DNA of 64,000 nt. Origin: Modicisalibacter xianhensis. Its GTDB lineage: Bacteria > Pseudomonadota > Gammaproteobacteria > Pseudomonadales > Halomonadaceae. The notes below the pieces were generated by a model that saw nothing but the letters and a program-made list of their open reading frames with translations, had not been told where the DNA came from and made no database searches. Numbering within the stretch: position 1 is the first letter of the stretch; every line of letters begins with the position of its first letter. The stretch lies in NCBI RefSeq assembly GCF_900113605.1, contig NZ_FOPY01000002.1, positions 286,490-350,489 on the forward strand, written 5' to 3'. The position numbers and the translations under genes are program-made. Of this stretch, positions 43,121 to 50,524 are shown in pieces.

Positions 43121-44916
43121 TGAACGCTATGGCCCGCTTGCGCCGCATGTTGCCGATCACTCAATGGCTGCCCGAGTATGGTCGGGACACCCTGGCCAAT
43201 GATCTGGTGGCAGCGCTGATCGTGACGGTTCTGCTGATTCCGCAGTCACTGGCCTATGCCATGCTGGCGGGCCTTCCCGCCCAGATCGGGCTTTATGCCA
43301 GCATCATGCCGCTACTGGTCTATGCCATTTTTGGCACCAGCCGCACGCTGTCGGTGGGGCCAGTGGCGGTCATCTCGCTGATGACTGCCACTATCGCAGG
43401 CCAAGTGGCAGGCCAAGGGGGTGCCGATTATCAGAGTGCCGTACTGGTGCTGGCGTCGATGTCAGGGATCATTCTGGTCCTGATGGGCATTGTCCGCCTG
43501 GGCCTGCTCGCCAATTTCCTGAGCCATCCTGTCATCTCGGGCTTCGTGACGGCCTCGGCCCTGATCATCGTGCTCAGTCAGCTCAAGCATCTGCTGGGCA
43601 TCGAGACCTCCGGTCATACATTGCTGACACTGGCGGAGGGTCTTTTCAGCCATTGGCAGGCGACCCACTGGCCGACCCTGCTGCTCGGACTGGGCACACT
43701 CGTATTTCTCCTTGTCGCCAGGCGCTGGCTCAAACCCGGACTGATCATGCTGGGCCTTGCTCCTCGAGCGGCCGATCTGCTGGCCAAGGCAGCCCCGATC
43801 CTGGCCGTGGCCGTCACGATCGGGCTGACCTGGGGCCTGAAACTCGACCAGCAAGGCGTCTCCGTCGTCGGAACCATCCCCGCCAGTCTGCCGCCACTCA
43901 CCATGCCCAGCCTGGACATCGGCTTGTGGCGGGAGCTGTTCGTCGGTGCGCTACTGATCAGCATGGTGGGTTTCGTCGAGTCGGTATCGGTCGGCCAGAC
44001 TCTGGCAGCAAAGCGCCGCCAGCGCATCGACCCCGACCAGGAACTCATCGGCCTGGGAGGCTCCAACCTGGCCGCGGCGATGACCGGCGGCATGCCGGTG
44101 ACTGGGGGATTCTCGCGCTCGGTCGTCAATTTCGATGCCGGTGCCGAAACGCCGGCCGCCGGCGCCTTCACGGCCATGGGCATCGCCCTGGCCAGCCTGA
44201 CCCTGACGCCATTGATCGCCTATCTGCCCCTGGCCACGCTGGCGGCGACGATCATCGTGGCCGTCGTCTCGCTCATCGATCTGCGTGCCATCGCCCAGAC
44301 CTGGGCCTACTCCCGCAGTGATTTTGCCGCCATGATGGCAACCATCCTGGTGACCCTGGTCTACGGCGTGGAGAGCGGCATTCTGGCCGGGGTCGGCCTG
44401 TCGCTGGTCATTCACCTGTACCGGACCAGTCGGCCGCATGTGGCCCTGATTGGCCGCGTTCCCGATAGCGAGCATTTTCGCAATGTCGATCGCCACCGTG
44501 TCGAGACCGACGATCAGTTGACGATCCTGCGCGTCGACGAAAGCTTGTATTTCGCCAACTCCCGCTACCTGGAAGATATCGTTCTGGGCCTGGTGGCCAG
44601 CCAGCCTGAATTGCGTCATCTGGTACTGGCCTGCCAGGCCGTCAATCTGATCGACACTTCGGCGCTCGACAGCCTGGAAGCGATCAATACCCGCCTGGAG
44701 GGCGCCGGAGTGCAGCTCCACCTCAGCGAGGTCAAGGGACCGGTCATGGACCGGTTACGCAAGACGGACTTTCTCGACCACCTCAGTGGCGACGTCTTCC
44801 TGAGCACCTTCGATGCCTGGCGAGCCTTGCATGGCGCGAGAGCATCGGCACTGAGCAGCCCCGACCCCAGCAAGCATGATCCTGGCACGGCGCGTCACTT
44901 TTCCGATAGCTCATGA
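43120..44916 (+). CDS. SulP-family anion transporter with STAS domain
   Basis: 598 residues. The N-terminal half holds the SLC26/SulP core (PQSLAYAMLAGLPAQIGLYAS near 40, FGTSRTLSVGPVAVISLM near 68, NLAAAMTGGMPVTGGFSRS near 318) and the last 130 residues a STAS domain (LRHLVLACQAVNLIDTSALDSL). Such proteins move sulfate, bicarbonate or other anions across the inner membrane. Translational coupling with the persulfide genes suggests export of sulfite or sulfate made from sulfide (inference). The 30-residue tail after the STAS domain is Ser/Pro-rich. Confidence 0.87.
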   Translation: MNAMARLRRMLPITQWLPEYGRDTLANDLVAALIVTVLLIPQSLAYAMLAGLPAQIGLYASIMPLLVYAIFGTSRTLSVGPVAVISLMTATIAGQVAGQGGADYQSAVLVLASMSGIILVLMGIVRLGLLANFLSHPVISGFVTASALIIVLSQLKHLLGIETSGHTLLTLAEGLFSHWQATHWPTLLLGLGTLVFLLVARRWLKPGLIMLGLAPRAADLLAKAAPILAVAVTIGLTWGLKLDQQGVSVVGTIPASLPPLTMPSLDIGLWRELFVGALLISMVGFVESVSVGQTLAAKRRQRIDPDQELIGLGGSNLAAAMTGGMPVTGGFSRSVVNFDAGAETPAAGAFTAMGIALASLTLTPLIAYLPLATLAATIIVAVVSLIDLRAIAQTWAYSRSDFAAMMATILVTLVYGVESGILAGVGLSLVIHLYRTSRPHVALIGRVPDSEHFRNVDRHRVETDDQLTILRVDESLYFANSRYLEDIVLGLVASQPELRHLVLACQAVNLIDTSALDSLEAINTRLEGAGVQLHLSEVKGPVMDRLRKTDFLDHLSGDVFLSTFDAWRALHGARASALSSPDPSKHDPGTARHFSDSS

Positions 44917-45007
44917 GTCGCTTTCTGCCCAGGCACGGCTAACCCAGCCCAGCCAACGCCTTACTACACCTAATGTCGTATCCAACGCGCTGCTCGAGTC
45001 GGGCTCG

Positions 45008-45024
45008 GTTAATTCTCACTTAAT
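45008..45024. promoter_or_regulatory. PmrA/QseB-type direct repeat upstream of the response regulator
   Basis: TTAAT (45009-45013) and TTAAT (45020-45024) lie exactly 11 bases apart, giving TTAAT-N6-TTAAT, close to the yTTAAk-N5-yTTAAk site of PmrA-like OmpR-family regulators. It is 42-57 bases before the regulator start, a position that suits autoregulation. Confidence 0.5.
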
Positions 45025-45065
45025 GTCCAGTTGGGACAATCCAGTCCTTCAAAGGGGATTCTTGC

Positions 45066-45767
45066 ATGCACGTTCTGCTGATCGAAGACGACGCTCTCGT
45101 GGCTTCAGGAATCCAGGCGGGGCTTGAAGCTCATGACTTCGTGGTGGACTTGGCCATGAGCCTGGCAGACGGACGCCACGCCATGAAGGTGTCGTCCTGC
45201 GACGCCGTGGTACTCGATCTCGGCCTGCCCGATGGCGACGGAATGACTTTGGTCAGGGAGTGGCGTGAATCCAATCTCGACACACCCATCCTGGTACTGA
45301 CAGCACGTGACGCGCTGCATGACCGGGTCGCAGGCTTGCAGGGCGGTGCTGACGACTACCTGCTCAAGCCGTTCGAACTGGATGAGCTGGTGGCACGGCT
45401 GCATGCCTTGATTCGCCGCGCAGCCGGCCGTGCACATCCCCGGATTACCCATGGCCCACTGAACTTCGATCCGTTGACGCGAGAAATCACCGTGTCAGGC
45501 CGACTCGTCATGCTTCAGCGGCGAGAAACCACCCTGCTGGAAGCGTTCCTGCAGTCACCGACGGCGCTCCTGACCACGGACCAACTCAAGGACCGCATGT
45601 ACGGGTTGAGCGACGATGTCGAAAGCAACGCCTTGAACGTGCACATCTTCCATCTGCGCAGAAAACTGGGTAAAGGCATTATCGAGACCGTCCGAGGGCT
45701 TGGTTACCGCCTGGGCAGCCCGGAGGCAGTCGACGTGTCCCAGGCGTCGTCGAGGCCCAAGGAATGA
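45066..45767 (+). CDS. OmpR-family response regulator (QseB/PmrA-like)
   Basis: 233 residues. Receiver with EDD at 7-9, AVVLDLGLPDGDGM (Asp51), LVLTARD and DDYLLKPFE; C-terminal winged helix ending LRRKLGKGIIETVRGLGYRLG. AAAGGGG precedes the ATG. Its stop codon overlaps the sensor gene start by 4 bases (ATGA). It precedes the cytochrome genes and may control them and the convergent Dsb operon, since this gene set recurs together in other gammaproteobacteria. Confidence 0.9.
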   Translation: MHVLLIEDDALVASGIQAGLEAHDFVVDLAMSLADGRHAMKVSSCDAVVLDLGLPDGDGMTLVREWRESNLDTPILVLTARDALHDRVAGLQGGADDYLLKPFELDELVARLHALIRRAAGRAHPRITHGPLNFDPLTREITVSGRLVMLQRRETTLLEAFLQSPTALLTTDQLKDRMYGLSDDVESNALNVHIFHLRRKLGKGIIETVRGLGYRLGSPEAVDVSQASSRPKE

Positions 45768-47137
45768 GCCTTCGTACCCGCCTGCTCTGGACGCTGGGAC
45801 TGACCCTGACCCTGCTCTGGGGGTTGACCGCGGTCTGGCTGCTGCGTGATCTGCACCAGCAGGTCGAACACACCCTGGATCAACGTCTGGCACAGTCGGC
45901 ACGCATGGTAGCCGGTCTGGTCTCGCAGTTACCTGATGAGGTCTGGCAACAAGCCGAACACCACCGACTGTCCATACCCGCGATCAAGGGACTCGCCTGT
46001 CAGGTCAACTCCCCGAGCGGTGAAGTCATCGCCCAGACACATACCGATCTGGATGGCGTACTCACCCCTCGCCAGACCGGCCACAGTTATCGCACCGAAG
46101 ATGGCGTGAAGTGGCGAATCTTTACCTATCAGCACGACGACCTGACCATCACCACAGCCGACCGTGTCGAGGAACGTAACCTCCTGCTGACCGATGTGAT
46201 GATGGCCACCACCGTCCCTTTCCTGTTTGCCTTGACCGGCAGCCTGGCAGCACTGTGGCTGGGTACTCTACGCGGGCTACGGCCCCTCTCGCGACTTAAG
46301 CAGGCCCTGGCCCAGCGCCACCCGGAGGCCCTGGCTCCGGTCGAGATCCCGGACCTGCCCGCCGAGTTGCGCCCGCTGGTCGCGACACTGAATGCCTTGC
46401 TGAGCCGCGTGCAACAGGCCTTCATACGCGAACAACGCTTTACCAATGATGCCGCCCATGAGCTTCGCACCCCGCTGACGGCCATCAAGACCCACCTGCA
46501 AGTCGCCAGCCGCCAGCATGGCGAGGCGTCACGGTTTGCCCTGACCCAGGCAGAGAAAGGGGTTTCCCGACTGCAGGGCACCCTGGAACAACTACTGATG
46601 CTGGCTCGCCTGGAAAATGGACTCGACGATGCCTGGCAAACCCATTGCCTGGCGCGAAGCGCTGCCATGGACGCCCTTCTCATGCTGGGCGAAGAGGCAC
46701 AAGTCACGTTCACCATCACCTGGCCTGACGAGACATTGTATCTGCCGGCACCTCACGAACTGGTTGTCACGGCGCTGCGTAACTTGCTCGAGAACGCACA
46801 TCGTTTCAGCCCCGACCCAGGCTCGGTCCAAGTGTGCTTCAACCAGTCCGGCTCGGGCCTGGCCATCGAAATCAGGGACCAGGGTCCCGGAGTCAGTGAT
46901 CAGGATTTGCCAAGGCTGGCCGAGCGTTTCTGGCGTCACGGCACAGGGCATGGTAGCGGCCTGGGGCTGGCTATCGTTTCAGCCATTGCCGAACGTTTCT
47001 CGGGCCGGTTGAGCTTTACGCACAACGCGCCCCATGGGCTCGTGGCACAGCTTTGGTTTCCCTTGGTGGAAGACACACGTCATCGGGCGGATCGGCCCGA
47101 CGTGGCATGGGGCTCCCCCGTCGCGCCCCATCAATGA
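45764..47137 (+). CDS. Sensor histidine kinase (QseC/PmrB-like)
   Basis: 457 residues. TM1 near 8-30, a periplasmic region of about 115 residues (CQVNSPSGEVIAQ inside), TM2 near 145-170, H-box FTNDAAHELRTPLTAIKTH near 228, N-box LLENAHRFSPDPG near 343, DQGPGVSDQDL and GHGSGLGLAIVSAIA. QseC-type architecture. The single cysteine at about position 78 in the sensor domain is notable in a locus full of thiol enzymes but is not proof of a redox signal. Confidence 0.88.
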   Translation: MSLRTRLLWTLGLTLTLLWGLTAVWLLRDLHQQVEHTLDQRLAQSARMVAGLVSQLPDEVWQQAEHHRLSIPAIKGLACQVNSPSGEVIAQTHTDLDGVLTPRQTGHSYRTEDGVKWRIFTYQHDDLTITTADRVEERNLLLTDVMMATTVPFLFALTGSLAALWLGTLRGLRPLSRLKQALAQRHPEALAPVEIPDLPAELRPLVATLNALLSRVQQAFIREQRFTNDAAHELRTPLTAIKTHLQVASRQHGEASRFALTQAEKGVSRLQGTLEQLLMLARLENGLDDAWQTHCLARSAAMDALLMLGEEAQVTFTITWPDETLYLPAPHELVVTALRNLLENAHRFSPDPGSVQVCFNQSGSGLAIEIRDQGPGVSDQDLPRLAERFWRHGTGHGSGLGLAIVSAIAERFSGRLSFTHNAPHGLVAQLWFPLVEDTRHRADRPDVAWGSPVAPHQ

Positions 47138-47195
47138 CAACAAACGTCCCGGGCGGCATTGCCAGCCATGACAGGACAACGACCGGAGCACGGAG

Positions 47196-47894
47196 ATGAA
47201 CAAAAGAACCAGGCAATTATCCAGCCTGCTCGTAATTTGGGGCGCCTGCGCCAGCCTACCTGCATGGGCCGATGCCATTCAGCGAGGCCAGGCCATTGCC
47301 CAACAGGGCAATGGCCAGGGGGCTATAGCCTGCCTGAGCTGCCATGGCCCACAGGGCGAAGGCAATGCCGCCGGGGGATTTCCTCGGTTGGCGGGCCTGC
47401 CAGCCGGCTATCTCAGTCATCAATTACGCAGCTACCGAGATGGCACACGCCAGAATCCGATGATGCAACCGTTCGCCTTGGCGCTGACTGACGAGGATAT
47501 CCAGGCAGTCTCGGCGTATTACGCCAGCCTGGAAGGCGAAGACGTGAACCTGCCGACGTCGTATCAGGCGGCAGCACCCGAGAACACGGCAGAATGGCTT
47601 GCCGAGCGTGGCGACTGGGAAAATACCATTCCCGCCTGCAACCAATGCCATGGTCCCAACGGCCAAGGCGTAGGCGATACCTTCCCCCCTCTGGCTGGCC
47701 AGCATGCCAGTTACCTGGCGGCCCAGCTCAACGCCTGGCGCAACGGTACCCGAAGCAACGATCCCAATGGCCTGATGCAAGGCATCGCCGAACGCCTCAG
47801 CGAAGAACAGATCGGCCTGATTACCGCCTACTACGCGACATTGCCCGAACAGCTGTCTGCAAACGCCGCTGCCGGTCAGGAGGAGACGCCATGA
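47196..47894 (+). CDS. Diheme cytochrome c4-like protein (TsdB-like)
   Basis: 232 residues with signal peptide (cleavage near AWA-DA). Two class I heme sites, CLSCH (Cys46-His50) and CNQCH (Cys148-His152), each followed by an axial-Met region (NPMMQPFA and GLMQGIAE), the twin-domain layout of cytochrome c4. It would carry electrons in the periplasm. Directly upstream of the TsdA-like gene with a 4-base overlap (ATGA), the arrangement of tsdBA in Pseudomonas stutzeri-type bacteria, where TsdB accepts electrons from TsdA. Confidence 0.82.
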   Translation: MNKRTRQLSSLLVIWGACASLPAWADAIQRGQAIAQQGNGQGAIACLSCHGPQGEGNAAGGFPRLAGLPAGYLSHQLRSYRDGTRQNPMMQPFALALTDEDIQAVSAYYASLEGEDVNLPTSYQAAAPENTAEWLAERGDWENTIPACNQCHGPNGQGVGDTFPPLAGQHASYLAAQLNAWRNGTRSNDPNGLMQGIAERLSEEQIGLITAYYATLPEQLSANAAAGQEETP

Positions 47895-48850
47895 GGAAGC
47901 TACCCAAGTCGTTTCGACTGGCCATGGGCATCATGCTGGCCAACGTCACCCTGTCGGCCAGCGCACAGGACCCACAGACAGAACGGGATTATCAGGTGCC
48001 GTTGCCTCCGGCCCCCTCCGGGGACGCCGTCTTCCAGCCACCGCTGGAGAGCGCGATTCCCGATAACCAATATGGCGACATGGTACGCAAGGGACGCGAC
48101 CTTTTTGTCGATACCCAGCAATTGCGCGGAACCCATGTCTTCAACGAGCAGAACTGCAGCAACTGTCACCTGGACGCCGGGCGCATGGCCAATTCGGCGC
48201 CCATGTGGGCCGCCTTCGGCATGTACCCGGCCTACCGGGGCAAGAACGATAAGGTGAACACCCTGGCAGAGCGTATCCAGGGGTGCTTCACATACTCCAT
48301 GAATGGTATTCCTCCCGAGACCGGTAGCGAATCGCTGGTGGCGCTGGAAACCTACTTCCATTGGCTGGCCACCGGCGCCCCCGTCAACCAGGCCATGCCC
48401 GGTCGTGGCTATGCCAAACTGGAAACGCCCCAGGGCGGCTACGATCCAGAGCGTGGGGCCCAGGTCTATGCCGAGCAATGTGCCGTCTGCCATGGCTCGG
48501 ACGGCGCCGGTCAGAAGGTCGGCGACCGTCAGGTCTTCCCACCGCTGTGGGGCGATGGTGCCTACAACTGGGGGGCCGGCATGCACCGGGTCAATACGGC
48601 AGCGGCTTTCATCAAGGCCAACATGCCCTTGGGCAAGCCCTACTCGCTGAGCGACGAGGACGCCTGGGATGTTGCCGCCTTCATCAATAGTCACGAACGC
48701 CCCCAGGACCCGCGTCGCCGGGGCATGGAATCCCTGGAAGCCACTGACCGCACCTTCCACCAGCACTCCGGCTACTACGGTGATGACGTCGGAGGCCAGC
48801 GTCTTGGTGATCACGACAACTACGGCGCCAACCCGGGCTCAGGCGACTAG
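47891..48850 (+). CDS. tsdA: Diheme c-type cytochrome, thiosulfate dehydrogenase (TsdA)-like
   Basis: 319 residues with signal peptide (cleavage near ASA-QD). Heme sites CSNCH (Cys89-His93) and CAVCH (Cys197-His201). Between them ERIQGCFTYSMNG with Cys132 and WLATGAPVNQAMPGRGY match the TsdA group, in which a cysteine is an unusual axial ligand of heme 1. TsdA joins two thiosulfates to tetrathionate, or the reverse. ATG at 47891 follows AGGAGGAG. The His-rich C-terminal tail (about 40 residues, YYGDDVGGQRLGDHDNYG) is not known to me from TsdA. The function is inferred and a different diheme cytochrome is possible. Confidence 0.7.
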   Translation: MRKLPKSFRLAMGIMLANVTLSASAQDPQTERDYQVPLPPAPSGDAVFQPPLESAIPDNQYGDMVRKGRDLFVDTQQLRGTHVFNEQNCSNCHLDAGRMANSAPMWAAFGMYPAYRGKNDKVNTLAERIQGCFTYSMNGIPPETGSESLVALETYFHWLATGAPVNQAMPGRGYAKLETPQGGYDPERGAQVYAEQCAVCHGSDGAGQKVGDRQVFPPLWGDGAYNWGAGMHRVNTAAAFIKANMPLGKPYSLSDEDAWDVAAFINSHERPQDPRRRGMESLEATDRTFHQHSGYYGDDVGGQRLGDHDNYGANPGSGD

Positions 48851-48881
48851 CCAGTCACCCTGCGATCATCGCCTCATGGGG

Positions 48882-48908
48882 CAGCCGGCCGACAGGCCGG
48901 CTGTTTGC
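48882..48908 (+). terminator. Terminator-like hairpin between tsdA and dsbG
   Basis: CAGCCGGCC, loop GACA, GGCCGGCTG: a perfect 9-bp stem (48882-48903) followed by TTTGCC on the plus strand. It sits in the 64-base gap between convergent genes. The T tract is short. Confidence 0.55.
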
Positions 48909-48914
48909 CATGGA

Positions 48915-49673
48915 TCAGGGCGCCGGCGAGCCCATGATGGTTTCCAGCTTGTCAGCGGGCGGCACGCCCTGCATCACGGACAGTTTGCCATCATCACGAT
49001 AGAGCGTGCTCGGGGTCGCCCCCAACCCCAGCGATTGCATCAGTTGATGGTTTTCGGCCAAGGCATCCTCGTAATCACGCGGATACTTTTTGAAGGTCGA
49101 TATCTCGTTGCCCCGCTGATGGTCGGCCAGTGCTTCGGCAGGATCATCGGCGGCCAGCAGCGACAAGGCCTTGATGGGGCTGTCTTGCTTGAGGATACCG
49201 ACCATGATGTGGCGCATCTGGACCTTGCCGGCCTCGACCCAAGGGCGAGTCTGGTCCCAGAATTTCTTGCAATAGGGGCAGTTGGGATCAGTGAACGTAT
49301 AAATGACTCGCTCGGCATCGTCGTCACCATCGGCAATCCAGGCCGAATCAGCAAGGCTTTCCCATAGTTCTGCATCCTGAGGCTTCTTGACCAACTCATA
49401 AAGCCGGTCCGAGGTCAGGTCGTTGCCTTGCGCATCGACCAGCGTCCCGACGAGGGCATATTTCTCGTCCTGGGTAACGTAGGCGGCCAGTTCACGCCCC
49501 TGGACACTCGCGGCGTAACCGGTGAGGCCGGCAGGCGCCTCGAAACGCTCATGAATCGTCAGCCCCTGTATTTCCAGCGCCTGGAGCGGCGCGGGCCAGT
49601 CTTCTGCCGTCGCCAATGACGGCCATGCCGCTGCCAGCAGCACCAAGGGACGGTACAAAAAATGCTGTTTCAT
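48915..49673 (-). CDS. dsbG: Thiol:disulfide interchange protein DsbG
   Basis: 252 residues with signal peptide (MKQHFLYRPLVLLAAAWPSLATA). An N-terminal dimerisation segment is followed by a thioredoxin fold with CPYC (YTFTDPNCPYCKKFW), the redox motif of DsbG and DsbC, and the cis-Pro loop GLGATPSTLY. It protects or reduces cysteine sulfenic acids and isomerises disulfides in the periplasm, recycled by DsbD, encoded two genes upstream. ATG 49673 has AAGGAA at suitable spacing; the ATG at 49682 abuts it. Confidence 0.88.
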   Translation of the reverse strand: MKQHFLYRPLVLLAAAWPSLATAEDWPAPLQALEIQGLTIHERFEAPAGLTGYAASVQGRELAAYVTQDEKYALVGTLVDAQGNDLTSDRLYELVKKPQDAELWESLADSAWIADGDDDAERVIYTFTDPNCPYCKKFWDQTRPWVEAGKVQMRHIMVGILKQDSPIKALSLLAADDPAEALADHQRGNEISTFKKYPRDYEDALAENHQLMQSLGLGATPSTLYRDDGKLSVMQGVPPADKLETIMGSPAP

Positions 49674-49699
49674 TGCGCTCATTTCCTTGCAGGGATGAA

Positions 49700-50524
49700 T
49701 TAACGAAGCGGTTCGAGCCTGGCAGCCAGGCTGGCCCGCGAAAGCTCACCGAAATGGGTCTCCTGAAGCCGGCCTTGCGCGTCATAGAACAGCGTGGTGG
49801 GCATGACCTGAGAGCCGACGGCCTGCCCCAGGGCCTGCCCCGGATCGAGAAACACGTTGTTAAGGTTCAGGGCCTCTCGCTCGATGAACTGATTAATGGT
49901 GGGAGCGTGCTCACCCTGGTTGACGAAGACGAAAGTCACGTCCTCTGTCGCTTGCTGGGCGGCTTGCAACACTGGCATTTCGCGTCGACAGGGCGGGCAC
50001 CAGGTTGCCCATAGATTGACGACCATGGGTTGGCCTGCCTGCTGCTCGGCCAGTTGCTGCAGCGTGATCGGGGTGTACTCCCGCGTGGTCAGTTCCACCT
50101 CGGGCAGTGAGCGCGACCGGCTATCCATGAGTATCAGGCTACCGGCCGCCAGGCCCCACGTTGCGAGGCCGGCAAGCAGTGCACTGGCCAGTACGGGACG
50201 GTGCTCAGGCATGCGCCACAACCGCCAGGCGGCATAGGCCGTGGCGGCGATCGCCCCACCGAGCTTGTCGAAGCCGCCATCACGAATGTCCAGCATGTTC
50301 CAGGCGCTGTCATACTCCCCTTGGTAGCGAATGAAGAACACCAGACGTGCCGCGACGACGCCGACCAACAGGATGTCGAACAAGACCGAGGAGGCGGAGC
50401 GCCGGTAGCGCATCCCGACCAAAGTATTCACCAGCAGGGCCATGGCCAGCGCCCAGCCCATCAGCATCTGGTTCAAGGTCAAGCCCACCGGCCCCAGGGA
50501 AACGCTCTGTTCCAGGGCCGTCAT
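49700..50524 (-). CDS. Membrane-anchored TlpA-like thioredoxin with Lgt-like N-terminal membrane domain
   Basis: 274 residues. Residues 15-135 form three to four hydrophobic segments with a pattern reminiscent of prolipoprotein diacylglyceryl transferase (AARLVFFIRYQGEY, DIRDGGFDKLGG), but catalytic HGGL and most of Lgt are missing. Residues 150-274 are a TlpA/ResA-type thioredoxin domain with NLWATWCPPCRREM and a cis-Pro MPTTLFYD. It should face the periplasm and reduce thiols with electrons from DsbD, whose gene overlaps it by 4 bases. Confidence 0.8.
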   Translation of the reverse strand: MTALEQSVSLGPVGLTLNQMLMGWALAMALLVNTLVGMRYRRSASSVLFDILLVGVVAARLVFFIRYQGEYDSAWNMLDIRDGGFDKLGGAIAATAYAAWRLWRMPEHRPVLASALLAGLATWGLAAGSLILMDSRSRSLPEVELTTREYTPITLQQLAEQQAGQPMVVNLWATWCPPCRREMPVLQAAQQATEDVTFVFVNQGEHAPTINQFIEREALNLNNVFLDPGQALGQAVGSQVMPTTLFYDAQGRLQETHFGELSRASLAARLEPLR

